A stretch of DNA of 64,000 bases, taken from Mesorhabditis belari. Taxonomy: Eukaryota > Nematoda > Chromadorea > Rhabditida > Rhabditidae. The position numbers and the translations under genes are program-made. Each line of letters starts with the position of its first letter. The stretch's first letter is position 1. The notes beneath the pieces are model-generated. The model made no database searches. It was not told the origin of the DNA and saw nothing but the letters and a program-made list of their open reading frames with translations. Shown piece after piece: positions 12,525 through 23,927 of this stretch. The stretch covers positions 1,078,001 through 1,142,000 of the forward strand of contig CAUEEP010000917.1 of NCBI GenBank assembly GCA_958450365.1, given 5' to 3'.

Positions 12525-13739
12525 ACTACACCTCGGAATTTCCAGAATTGACGAATCGGGTCTTTTTCTTTGAGTCCTCAACTACACGGGTTTCTCACTT
12601 TCTCGCCTAAACCGTTGTCCAAACGAATCTCCCGATTCTCGTTCCCCGCACCCGGTTTTTTTTTCTTTTCTTTGATTTCCGTTGTTCCTGGATCGCACAC
12701 CGGCCATTCACACACAATTTTCCCTTTGGTAGATCATTTGCTTTAGGCATTTTGACGAAATTTTGACGGAATTTCGTCTTTGGATTTTGGTGACACCTAA
12801 AAACGATTTAATTTTTCAACTTTTCTTCCTTTTTATTTGATTTTTAACTTTCCTGGATGTCACAGGATATATCTAATAAAAGGGAAATTAAAATTCTTAA
12901 TTTAAAAAAAAAAGCTTTTCGTATCGTGTTGAGAATGGGCGATTTTATCGCCGAGATTTTTGAAAATCAAATTTTCTGCCGCAGATCTGTGCTATCTGGA
13001 AGGCAACTTAGGTGCTCGAAAAGTTGTTGCTCATGATTTCGTTGATTTTGATTTGGTGCTCTCGATCTCTCGATTTTTTTCGAATTTTGGATTTTTGTGA
13101 CACCTAAAAACGATTTAATTTTTCAATTTTTCTTTCTTTTTATTTGATTTTAAACTTTCCTGGATGTCACAGGATATATCTAATAAAAGAAAAATTTAAA
13201 ATTTCCATTTTAAAAAGATTCCTATGGAAAGAACGAGTTTGGGTGTCTATTTATCGAAAAAAATCATCGAAATCATTTCCAGATTTCGAAAATGGTCAAA
13301 CTGGAGCGCACACTTGAAAATGAGATCATTTTTTTTGAAATCAGAGAATTTAAAAATTTCTAATTTTAGCTTACGGTAGTCTTACGGTATAAAATTTTTT
13401 ATAAATAATTTTGAAGTTTTTTCAGCCTCAAACCCTCCTGTGACATCCAACTTGGGTAAAAATAAGAAAAATTTAGAGATCCTTTCATTTTTAAGCGCTA
13501 AAAGTGCTTTCATAAAGTTCGGGGTCTATTTTTCTGAACTTTCCCGAGCTTTTCTGAACTTTTCTTCCTTGAGAGTATCCACATCGGATCTATGTGTGCT
13601 TGTGTGTTTTTCTAGCCTTTCCCAGCCACAACAAGGGGCACTATCCATGCATTTTCGAGGGCCACAGTCGGAGAGGCGGCTAGCCGTTCACCCAGGGTCC
13701 TCTGCTATTTACCCTCACCCCCCAACCCCCTTTCCCCAA

Positions 13740-13990
13740 CTCCGAGGAAATTTCGCTTTTTTTGACGGATTTACCCCGTGTGCGCTCCAGCGTTACCCTG
13801 TCGTGCAAAAAATTCGCCACTTTTCGTTTGTAAACAGACGCTCTTCGTAAGCGTAGGCTTTTCGTGTTGAGAATGGGCGATTTTCTCGCCGAGATTTTTG
13901 AAAATCAAATTTTTTTGCGGTAAATCTGTGCTATCTGGAGGTCAACTTAGGTGCTGGGAAAGTTGTTGCTCATGATTTCGTTTTTTTGAT
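13740..13990 (-). repeat. Right arm of a long inverted duplication
   Basis: Reverse copy of 11,710-11,970 with GTGCGCTCCAGCGTTACCCT and GAGAATGGGCGATTTTCTCG. The spacer between arms is about 1.8 kb and contains a third copy at 12,918-13,050. Confidence 0.8.
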
Positions 13991-14459
13991 TTGGTGCTCT
14001 AGAACAATTTGAAGATCTCTCGATTTTTTCGAAAATTTTGTAACAAGCGCTTTGCTTAATCGATTTCTGAGTTTCCTGGGAGGTTTTTGAGAGAATGGAA
14101 ATCGATTTTGGCAGCAAATCGAAATTTGGGGAAATTTTTCGATTCTCAGGGAAACGAGATACTCATCTAGAGGGAAAATTTCGGCAAAGCTCGAGTTTTT
14201 TCAAAAGTCTAAAATCTTCTTTTTCCTTCATTTTACAAGTCTAATTCGTTTATTTTTTAAATTTCGTTCAATTTTCGAATTTTCAAATCATTTTGAGCGT
14301 TTCGAAGTGCAATTTTTATGGAAACAACGAGTTTGGGTGTTTATTTGTCGAAAAAAATCATCGAAATCATTTCCAGATTTCGAAAATGACCAAACTGGAG
14401 CGCACACTTGAAAAAGAGATCATTTTTTTTGAAATCAGAGCGTTTTAAAAATTTTTCGA

Positions 14460-14590
14460 AAATTTGCATTTAAAATTTGTGAAAAATTTGCATTTAAAAT
14501 TTGCTTTAAATAATTTTTTATTTAAATTTTTAATAAATTTTTGTTTAAATGCAAATTTTTGTTTAAATGCAAATTTAATGCAAATTTTGT
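14460..14590. repeat. AT-rich ATTTGCATTTAAA array
   Basis: Short tandem and inverted copies of AAATTTGCATTTAAA and its complement TTTAAATGCAAATTT. Similar arrays occur at 35,285-35,420, 44,520-44,880, 45,985-46,240 and 48,075-48,240. Confidence 0.75.
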
Positions 14591-15483
14591 CGTTTTTTCA
14601 TTTTTTCGCCTTATTTATTTCTGAAACCACTTGAAATACAAAAACTGACAAACAAAGCACACTCGTGCTTGGAAATAGAAAAGAAAACAATAGGAAACCA
14701 GTGTCGGAGTGAGTGTTTTTCATGTGAAATTCGTTCGTTTTCCGCTTTAACAGAGTTCAAACATTTTTTGTGCTTTAAATTGAGAAATTACTAAAATTTC
14801 TATGCTTTCTATTCGATCTGGAACGCACATAACCATTTCTGAATTTTAGATTTTGATTTTAGATACTTTTACACTATTGGGGTACTGTAGCTAACCAAAG
14901 AAAACCTAAAACTTTTCTATCATCGCAATAGCATTTTTTGCTTTGTGCCAAACACCCTAGTGACTTCCAGAACGCGGAATAATGCCATCAAAATGCCGGT
15001 GTCGTCATTGTTGAGTGCGGAATGGATGCGGGTGGATATCCTGTTTTGATCGGGGTCGGGTGGGGGTCCCCGCCACTAATCGAGTGGCTTTCCCGGGCCA
15101 TTCGATCCCTAATCTCACCTTTAGCCTAAGAAAAAACCCGAACAATGATACAATTTCATTGATTTTCGAGGCCATTCCAATCTTTGACCCCAAGAAAAAC
15201 TCCAACAATGAGACAATTCCATCAATTTTTTTTTCTGACCTGAAATCGATAAGCTACCATTTCCTTTCGTTCCTGTGCGTCCCAGGATTTACTCTAATAT
15301 CGAACAAAAACTTCTTCAAAGCACCAAAGCCGCTAGAAAGCGCCAGTCCTACTTTTTTGAGGTTGACCTCAATTTTCCTTGTTTCTAGTATGATTAAACT
15401 ATGTTTTTGAGTGAAAAATCTTTGATTCTGGATGTCACTGCATCTTTTTCCAAAATCAGAATCAAAAAATTCGACTTTACACT

Positions 15484-15548
15484 CATGGCGCAACCGGTAG
15501 CGAGCTTGATTTCAAAGTCGAACAACCCTGGTTCGAGTCCATTTGAAG
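15484..15548 (+). repeat. tRNA-derived (SINE-like) element
   Basis: TGGCGCAACCGGTAGCGAG followed by CCTGGTTCGAGTCC at box A/box B distance. The acceptor stem cannot be formed. Ends in a T-rich run, as RNA polymerase III-derived repeats often do. Confidence 0.5.
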
Positions 15549-15999
15549 TCAATAATTTTTTATTTTTTTTTTTTTTTTTAATTTTAAAACGATATTGTGA
15601 CATCCATAGTTTCCTCTACTCACCTATTTTCTCGAATATTTGTTCGTTTTCACGAGAAAAATGATCTAGATTGAAGAAAACGCTTAAAAACGTTAAAAAC
15701 GGGAATTTTTCTTTGATCAACACATGAGGACTGTTTTCTCTCGCTTTTTTTCGCAAATTTGGGTGCTTGTCTTTTCTCTTGTGAGTTTCTTTTTCGCTCA
15801 TTGGCATTCAATCATCTCGACGGGTGGCTCGGGGTGACTGGGGTGAGTGAATCTCTCAACTTGCTCGAGAAATCGACCCGAGTCGCTCAGTTGACTTCCA
15901 TAGTTTGCAAAAATTCGAAAATTTACAATCCATTGATCAATGGCGAATTTCTAGAGCGCCAATCTTTTCTCGTTTGCCTTGTTCTCCTCAATTTCTCTC

Positions 16000-16336
16000 T
16001 TCCCAAAAGATATTCAGCTAATCAATTGAATAATTCTTTTATCCTGGAACGCACGGTGGGCTTTGGGCTATTGAAATCAATTGGTTTCCTGTCGGAGTCC
16101 CATCGCAGAGTGGTGTGGTGACTTCACCTCAATTTCTCCCTTCCCAAAAGATATTCAGCTAATCGATTGAATAATTCTTTTATCCTGGAACGCACGGTAG
16201 GCTTTGGGCTATTGAAATCAATTGGTTTCCTGTTGGAGTCCCATCGCAGAGTGGCGTGGTGACTTCACCTCAATTTCTCCCTTCTCAAAAGATATTCAGC
16301 TAATCAATTGCATAATTCTTTTATCCTGGAACGCAC
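16000..16336 (-). repeat. Tandem array, 141-bp unit
   Basis: Three units with AAAAGATATTCAGCTAATC and TTTTATCCTGGAACGCAC. Motifs start at 16044, 16185 and 16326, exactly 141 bp apart. Confidence 0.9.
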
Positions 16337-16690
16337 ACAGACTACTGAAATCATTATTTCGACTGTTCCGAGTGTTTACGATTTTTACGATAAGCACCGT
16401 TCGTCCTTTTCTCATAATCACCCATAAACATTGGTTGCCCAATCCCCCGCCCTCTCCCGCCCTCCCCCAATCATCCTACCGGTTTTCTAAACCCCTTGGG
16501 CTAAAAACAGGCTATTCTATACAGATTTTGAATTTTTTTTTTGTAAATTTTCATTTTAACGCAAATTACTGAAATTTTTCCAGTTTTTTCGCTTATTTTT
16601 CATGCAATACTGTACAAAATTTATTCTAAACTTGATTCAATTATTTATTTCTCAAAAATCTGGCCGTTTTTCAGCAAGAATTAGCAAAAA

Positions 16691-16790
16691 TTCCCGGCCT
16701 GAGGTCGAGGCCGGAGTCGAACTCGACCTCGAGCCCGGACGCGCGCCCCCCGTAACCTATCTCGCTAACCACTCGGCCATCTGGGAAAGT
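16691..16790 (-). repeat. tRNA-derived element, Ser/Leu-like
   Basis: The minus strand reads GATGGCCGAGTGGTTAGCGA and, after a long GC-rich middle, GAGTTCGACTCC. Length and D-arm resemble class II (Leu/Ser) tRNAs, but the ends do not pair, so I call it a pseudogene or SINE head. Confidence 0.5.
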
Positions 16791-17803
16791 CTATAAATTT
16801 GCTTAAAAACAGTACATGCATATCCTGTGAGCTCCATGATTGCTAAAAAATGAGAAAAGAAAGTGATTTGACCTCAAAAATCGGCACTTTTTCCCTCAGA
16901 GTTCTTCCTTTTTCGCGATTTTCGTCTTTTCTTCAGAGAAATCCTGGAAATTCACGAAACTTTCACCAATCCTGACCAAAAAAAGACGAAAAAAGAAGAA
17001 CTCTCACTTGTTTCGCAAAAGAAAACGTTTTTGTGAGACTAGAATTGAAGAAAATCAAATGAATAGTGCAGTTTCGATTTTGATCAGCTCTCACTGGTTG
17101 GTTTTAAGAATTTTCGAATTTCAACGATTTTTTCGCCGATCCTGGAGCTCACACTTGGTTTTGAGAATTTAAAATTTTCAATATTATGAATTTTGAAATT
17201 TTTTTGCTTATTGCTTCGTAATTACGTATTGCTTCGTACTCTATACTCTTTTTTTGTACTTTTTCACATTCTTTTCCTCTATAAAAGGCATTATGCGATC
17301 CGCGAAAGGCTAAGAATGCGTTTTATGAGTGTTTTCGTTGTGTTTCTTCGCGCGATCGGGGCGATCAAATTGTGAGATATCCGAAGATCCGTGTTCACCC
17401 CCGTACAGACAGAAAGTGAGCACTACCCCTGGCTGACACTAACTTCTAAGCACATACTGGAAGGCACAGCAACAATTTAGCATCTTAACTTCTTGATATT
17501 TTCATATTTTGTCATTGCAGATCAAGATTTTTCGTTCTCGTCGCGATTTTATTGCATTGTCGCCAAGAAAACTTTGATTGAAATAAGATTTTCGGGCAAT
17601 CTGGAACGCATGTAACTTGTTGCTATTTAAAATTTCAAAATTTTCTGCACTTTTGATCTTTTGTTTGATCAAGAGGGAAATAGTCAGTCAACCGCTCCAA
17701 AACTGATAACACATGAGCAAATATTATCAACTTTTCCCTTTAGATTTCATAATTCCTGTTAAAAACACATTTGCTTCACAATTTCCAAAAAGCAGAAATC
17801 CAT

Positions 17804-17878
17804 TGGAGCACCCGGGAGTCGAACCCTGACCCTCAGGCTCGTAGCCAAACTCGCTAACCACTTGGCCATGAGGAAACT
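17804..17878 (-). repeat. tRNA-derived (SINE-like) element
   Basis: Minus strand: CATGGCCAAGTGGTTAGCGA, then AGGGTTCGACTCCCGGG. Family shared with 18097, 19486, 22097 and 27250. The element and its downstream motif (17916) are duplicated together at 22,097-22,340. Confidence 0.6.
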
Positions 17879-18096
17879 TTAAAATTTCCTAGATCTGATT
17901 TCTGAAATTTTTAGAGTGACATCCAGCTTAGCAACTACATTAATCGAATTCTCGAAATCACTTCATTTCAGGCTCAAATCGCTTCGATCTCTTTTCACGA
18001 CAAATTCGCCTCTTAAAAATCTTTCAAAAAATCCTCCCTCCATCCTAGCCTATCCCACAAATTCCTAGCGTTTCTCCAAAAAGCAGAAATCTTTTT

Positions 18097-18167
18097 GAGC
18101 ACTCGGGAGTCGAACCCTCGTCCTCCGATTTGTAGCCAAACTCGCTAACCACTAGGCTATGTGGAAC
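18097..18167 (-). repeat. tRNA-derived (SINE-like) element
   Basis: Minus strand: CATAGCCTAGTGGTTAGCGA and GAGGGTTCGACTCCCGAG. It is the 5' part of a segment of about 400 bp (18,060-18,480) repeated in direct orientation at 19,440-19,890. Confidence 0.6.
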
Positions 18168-18822
18168 ATGTGAGATATTTAGGATCTGATTTGCGGAATT
18201 TTTAGTGTGACATCCAGGATTTGTAGATCATTCGTCGGATTCTTAAAACCATAGCTGAGATGGCGGAAAAGACGGCGGACAAGAAACTGCTAAAAACCAA
18301 ATTGTTCAAAAGTGGCTAAATCGCAAAATTCTTAAAACGGAAATGCTTTGTGCGTTCCAGGATTTGTAGATCACTCGTCGGATTCTTAAAACCATAGTTG
18401 AAACAGTCAAAAAATTGGGCCGACAAGAAACTGCAAAAACAAAATTGTTGAAAAGTGGGTTAATCGGAAAATTCTCAAAGCCAAAGTGCTTTGGGCCTGC
18501 CAGAATTCCCTTTAGTAATGAAATTTTGATAATTTTCTTTGCTAAAAGTACTAGATAGGCAGGGAAGAGAAACGTTTTGCTTTTCATCGCCGTTTTTTTT
18601 TATTTCTTTTCCGACAACAATCAATCATCACCTAGCCGGTCCATATGATTGTCTTTGCCGTTTTTTTTTTGCTTCTTCTTCTTCTTTTTGTTTAGAAAAG
18701 TTTTTTGTCTCCTTTTTGTCGGTTTCCCGTTTCTCGAAATCGGTTATCGTCCTTAGTGTTTAGAATTTTTTTCAAAATTTTAAATTCAAAAAAATCAATT
18801 TTAAAAGATTTCATTGGTTAGT

Positions 18823-19116
18823 GTGCGTTCCAGATTGAAGCTTTAAAAAGTTTATTTTTCATTTTTTACCAAAATTTTCGACGTTTCGGCTTCCGTCCAA
18901 TCCAGAACTTTTTCAAAATTTTAAATTCAAAAAATTCAATTTTTAAATATTTAATTAGTTAGTGTGCGTTCCAGATTGAAGCTTTAAAAAGTTTATTTTC
19001 CATTTTTTACCAAAATTTTCGACTTTTTCCGCTTGCGTCCAATCCAGAACTTTCTGTTGTCTCAATTTTATGAAAAACTCGTTTTTAAATATTTATTTAT
19101 GCATTGTGCGTTCCAG
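18823..19116 (+). repeat. Tandem array, 141/142-bp unit
   Basis: Three units with GTGCGTTCCAGATTGAAGC or a close variant; motifs at 18823, 18964 and 19106. The third unit is more diverged but keeps the motif and the spacing. Confidence 0.88.
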
Positions 19117-19485
19117 CTTGAATCCTAAAAACGTTTAATTCCCATTTTTTATAGAAATTTTCGAGTCTTTCGAGCCTGACAAAATTCGGCTCTCCTCTCC
19201 TCGTCGATTTCGGTCAATTGAGCAGAGAAAGCTCTTTTTCCGAGTGAAAGGATAGCTTTTTTTTAAATGCTTTATCGCCTTCTTCATCAGCAGATTCTTT
19301 TAGAAATCTTATTTTTATCATATTTTGAATTTTCACTCTGTCAAAGTAGCCGGTTTTTCTTTAATTTCGATTTCCCATTTCTCTGTCTGACAATCATTGT
19401 CCTGGTAACTCTTCCACAACTTTTTAAACCCCATTCCAGCCTATCCAACAAATTTCTAGTGTTTTTTCAAAAAGCAGAAATCCTT

Positions 19486-19558
19486 TGGAGCACCCGGGAG
19501 TTGAACCCTCGTCCTCCGCCTTGTAGCCAAACTCGCTAACCACTAGGCTATGTGGAAC
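19486..19558 (-). repeat. tRNA-derived (SINE-like) element
   Basis: Near-identical to 18,097-18,167 and part of the same duplicated segment (19,440-19,890), which also carries two motif slots with the AGGATTTGTAGATCA flank. Confidence 0.6.
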
Positions 19559-20211
19559 ATGTGAGATATCTAGGATCTGATTTGGGGAATTTTTAGTGTG
19601 ACATCCAGGATTTGTAGATCATTCGTCGGATTCTTAAAACCATAGCTGAGACGGCGGAAAAGTCGGCGGACAAGAAACTGCTAAAAACCAAATTGTTCAA
19701 AAGTGGCTAAATCGCAAAATTCTTAAAACGGAAATGCTTTGTGCGTTCCAGGATTTGTAGATCATTCGTCGGATTCTTAAAACCATAGCTGAAACAGTCA
19801 AAAAATTGCCTGACAGGAAACTAGCAAAAACCAAATTGTTGAAAAGTATTTAAATCGTAAAACTCTCAAAGCGAAAATGCTTTGTGCGTTCCAGGAGCGC
19901 TAAAAATTAGTGTCTTTAGTCTACCGAGTTCCATTGTGAGTTAAATGAGCTTTAAAACAAAAGCACAAGTTTTAGTCTAGCTTGGGCTGTTGACTACGAT
20001 AAAAGCAAGGTTTATAGCAGGGTGCATGGATCTTCTAGCCAGTTTATCTTGTAGCTGTTTTATTGTAGCAAGGATGTTGAGCGATACAAGCTTGAGCAAA
20101 TCGCCAGTTAGACGAAATGCTTAATTTTTCGAGTTCCAGAGTTGAATCTCGAGATTTCGACAGCAATTTTATGTGACGAGGTTGACTATGAAAGGACAGG
20201 TCAAAGGGGAA

Positions 20212-20243
20212 TCGTATTGTGTCGTATTGTGTCGTATTGTGTC
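20212..20243 (+). repeat. Short tandem repeat TCGTATTGTG
   Basis: Three perfect copies of a 10-bp unit in the middle of otherwise unique sequence. Small; no function inferred. Confidence 0.8.
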
Positions 20244-20785
20244 GAAAAGTTGCTTCTTTTCCCCAAGAAAGTCTTGACGAGAGTAGCCCGTCAAGGCCGA
20301 AACTCAAACTCGAATCCTGACGAGAATTTCAAGTGTCTAAAGTGAAAAGAGAGGATTGTGGGTAATTTAGAAACGAAAGAAGAGAGAAATCTTCAGTCTG
20401 AAAACCTTTACATTACTCATTTCTAGATAAATTCACATTAGAATTGTCTAATCCTTTCTTTTCATCGGCTTAGCTTTTCTAGCTTAGCTCCAAAGCTTAG
20501 CTTTTCCCCAACTCTGCCCTGTCTCTTTTTTGAAAACCATGAATTAGGCATTTCTTTTTGATTCCAAGCTTTCATGGTCTTGACCTAGTTTTCCTTTGTT
20601 GCCTTGCCTGATCTGACTTGCCTTGCCAAAGCTAGCACACAGTTGCCAGCTACCAGAAGCCAGAGAATATTGTGGATTGAGTAGCTGAGTCGATGGCTCA
20701 AATTTGTTGAAATTGCTTCTAGCAAATTTCTCATTCTATCAAAAGATCTCCTGCCTTCCAGAATCTCTATTCTTCTTAAAAACAA

Positions 20786-20915
20786 GCTCAAAGCTAGAGC
20801 TCAAAGCTAGAGCTCAAAGCTAGAGCCCAAAGGCCCAAAGCTAGAGCCCAAAGCTAGAGCCCAAAGCTAGAGCTCAAAGCTAGAGCTCAAAGCTAGAGCT
20901 CAAAGCTCATAGCTA
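20786..20915 (+). repeat. Minisatellite AGCTCAAAGCTAG
   Basis: About ten copies of a 13-bp unit alternating AGAGCTCAAAGCT and AGAGCCCAAAGCT. It lies in a stretch (about 19,990-21,150) where the phased motif is hard to find, so it may mark an insertion or local expansion. Confidence 0.85.
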
Positions 20916-21163
20916 AAGAAAAATCGTTGGACTCAATGCCATGTCAATGCCGTGACTCTTCCATTTGAATACGCTTTTCTCAATGGTCAGAGAATATTTG
21001 TGATTGGGATTAGATGGCCAAGAGGAAAAAAAGGAATGAAAGAAGCGGCAGAAAGAAGGGATGGTGATGACGAAGCTGAGGGGATCAGAACCGGTTATGC
21101 TTCACCTCCCCCATTTTTTTTCCTATTTCTATTTGTGACCATAAAATGAGCTGATCTTTCCTT

Positions 21164-21739
21164 GTGCACTCCAGAATTATTAAATATAAAGTTTCAATGA
21201 TTTTTCTTTAACAAAATTTCGAGAAAACAGCTTGTACTCGATTTTAATCTATGACTAAAGTTCAAATCAATCAATTCACTTTTTTATTAAATCAAATATT
21301 CCTAGTGACTTCCAGAATGGCCAAATATAAAGTTTCAATGATTTTTCTTTAACAAAATTTCGAGAAAACAGCTTGTACTCGATTTTAATCTATGACTAAA
21401 GTTCAAACCAACCAATTCACTTTTTTATCAAATCAAATATTCCTAGTGACTTCCAGAATGGCCAAATATAAAGTTTCTAAGATTTTTCTTTTAAGGAATT
21501 TCAAGAAAACAGCTTGAACTCGATTTTGATCTATGACTAAAGTTTAAACTAATCAATTCTCTTTTTTATCAAATCAAATATTCCTTGTGCACTTCCAGAA
21601 TGGCCAAATATAAAGTTTCAATGATTTTTCTTTAACAAAATTTCGAGAAAACAGCTTGAACTCGATTTTGATCTATGACTAAAGTTTAAACTAATCAATT
21701 CTCTTTTTTATTAAATCAAATATTCCTAGTGACTTCCAG
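21164..21739 (+). repeat. Tandem array, five motifs
   Basis: Units with AATGGCCAAATATAAAGTTTC and AAACAGCTTG repeat with motifs at 21164, 21305, 21446, 21597 and 21729. The fourth has an extra base (GTGCACTTCCAG). Intervals are 141, 141, 151 and 132 bp. Confidence 0.9.
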
Positions 21740-22096
21740 AATGGCTAAATTTTCAATTAAAATTTCAATTTCTTTAGAAAAATCATCATAAAATGCCTTG
21801 AACTCGTTTGATTTCGTTTTTTTCTTAAAACTAAAGATATTCAGCTATTTCCCTGTTGTATCTTCTATTCAATCCATTCTCTTTTCTCCCTTTTCCTTTA
21901 GCCTTCTGTTTTCGTATGCAAATATGGTTTTGGGAGAGAGAAAAAGAGGAAAGGTCGCCTTGGGGGTGTTGAAGTGAGCAAGAAAATCTCACCTCGACAA
22001 TCTCTTTCACAAAAAAACGCGTCAATACAAGTTTGCAAGCGATTCTAAGCGATCTGTAATGCATTTTTTCAATTTTTAAACTAATTTCTATTTTTG

Positions 22097-22169
22097 CACG
22101 ACGAGGGAGTCGAACCCTGACCCTCAAACTCGTAGCCAAACTCGCTAACCACTTGGCCATGAGGAAACT
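22097..22169 (-). repeat. tRNA-derived (SINE-like) element
   Basis: Same family and same downstream sequence as 17,804-17,878 (the AGAGTGACATCCAGCTTAGC flank), so the two are copies of one duplicated segment about 4.3 kb apart. Confidence 0.6.
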
Positions 22170-22802
22170 TTCGAATTTTCTAGATCTGATTTCGGAAATT
22201 TTTAGAGTGACATCCAGCTTAGCAACTACATTAATCGAATTCTCGAAATCACTTCATTTCAGGCTCAAATCGCTTCGATCTCTTTTCACGACAAATTCGC
22301 CTCTTAAAAATCTTTCAAAAAATATTCTAAGAATAAAAATGGCAATTCTGGATGTCACAGCACATTTGTGAGCGGTTAAAAAATGTGATTTCTAAAAAAT
22401 TTGCATAAGTGTCTTGGCTCTTGATCCTTTCAACTCCGACTCGATCCTTTGAGTCCGATCTAGCCGAAAATCGAGAGATTCGCTCTCGTGATATCCATAA
22501 TTTGCAAAGAGGCTCATTTCTTCGGTCGTCATCTTCTCATTTCCCTTGTTTCGTCGTCGATCCTTTCTCTCCTCATATCTCACCTTTTCCATCTCAAAAA
22601 CGGATCCATTTTTGTTTTGGGTGTGAAAACAAGCTCATCCCCAGCGATTCCCTTAGCCAGTTTATGCTTTTTATGCTTTTTCTGAAAGAAAAAATGACAC
22701 TTAGGGTACAGCCAAGGGTCAAGCTAACGACTACGTATCGATTCAAATTCCACCTGCCACAAATTTGAGATTTTTCATTTTCTAAGCTTTTATATCTATT
22801 CT

Positions 22803-23095
22803 GTGCCTTCCAGATCCCCTAAAAATCAAGTTTAAAAATCTTTTTGTTCATTAGCTTTATCTAAAACTGTAGGGTCTTGATATCTTCAAACCAACTTCAG
22901 AAATTTTTCGAATCTCTTGAATCTAAGCTTTTATATCTATCCTGTGCGTTCCAGATCCCCTTAAAATGAAGTTTTAAAATCTTTTGGTTCATTAGTTTTG
23001 CCTAAAACTGTAGGGTCTTGATATCTCCAAGCCAACTTCAGAAATTTTTCGAATTTCTTTAATCTAGGCTTTTTGATTTATCATGTGCCTTCCAG
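22803..23095 (+). repeat. Tandem array, 141-bp unit
   Basis: Three motifs at 22803, 22944 and 23085, each 141 bp apart, with shared flanks AAAACTGTAGGGTCTTGATA and CAGATC(C/T)CC. The motif centre is CCT, CGT, CCT. Confidence 0.9.
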
Positions 23096-23927
23096 ATCTC
23101 CAGAAAATTATCACGAAAATTTTCAAAAACCCATAAAAAAGCCCATTTCTAGTCGAACTCAAAAGCTCACTGAAATCTCGATTTTGGGTGGAGTAGTGCA
23201 AAAGCTGGATGGCTTCCGGTGGTCCAGCTCTAAAAAAGAGAATGTAGAATGGTTGAACGGGGGTGAAAAATTGAGGAAATGGGGGAAAAAATGGGAATTT
23301 CGAGAAGGCAAAAGCGGCTTCCATGACAACTCTCAGAGTGGAGAGGCTATTATGTTGGGCTAGTACTTTTTTTGATATCCAAGCCTATTTTCGATTCCTA
23401 GACCTTCAGTGTCTTCCAGGATTCACAAAAATTCAGAAATTTTCTCGAAAAACCCATTCTGCGATGAGATTTTCGCTTGATCTCGATTTCTCGACTTTTT
23501 CCTGGTTTCCTTGTGATTTATCAAGTTTTAGGTAATCGAATTGGCCCATCTGGACGTCAGGGTCACTGGCTATTGCATTTTTATTCGCTCCAGGAAATGG
23601 ATTGGATGTGGAGTTGGAAGGACTACATGTTTTACGGGATTTGCTCTTGTGGCGGCTCGGGAATCGCCGAGATCGACCCGATCCCCAATGAGAAGTCAGT
23701 TCTGAATCGCTTTTAAACAAAAAAAAATGGATAAAAGAATTTTTGGTGGCCGTTTCCGTATGCAAATTGATCTAAATGGCTTCTACAGTACATCGACAAT
23801 CCAATATAATTTTTTTTCGATATTTTTGCCCGAATTCTATTCCAAAACCCCTAGTGAGCTTCAGATCGCGTAAAAATTCAAATTTGAGCAAAAAAGACCT
23901 ACCGAAGCATAACCAAATGGGCAGTAC

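Noticed and set aside
13440..13850. Open frame of 136 codons on the plus strand
   Set aside because: It starts inside a phased motif and runs through an inverted duplication arm; no splice sites or protein features support it.
22153..22371. Many small frames ending or starting with Leu-Asp-Val-Thr or similar
   Set aside because: The shared residues are simply CTGGATGTCACA read in one frame, which has no stop; they are not a protein family.
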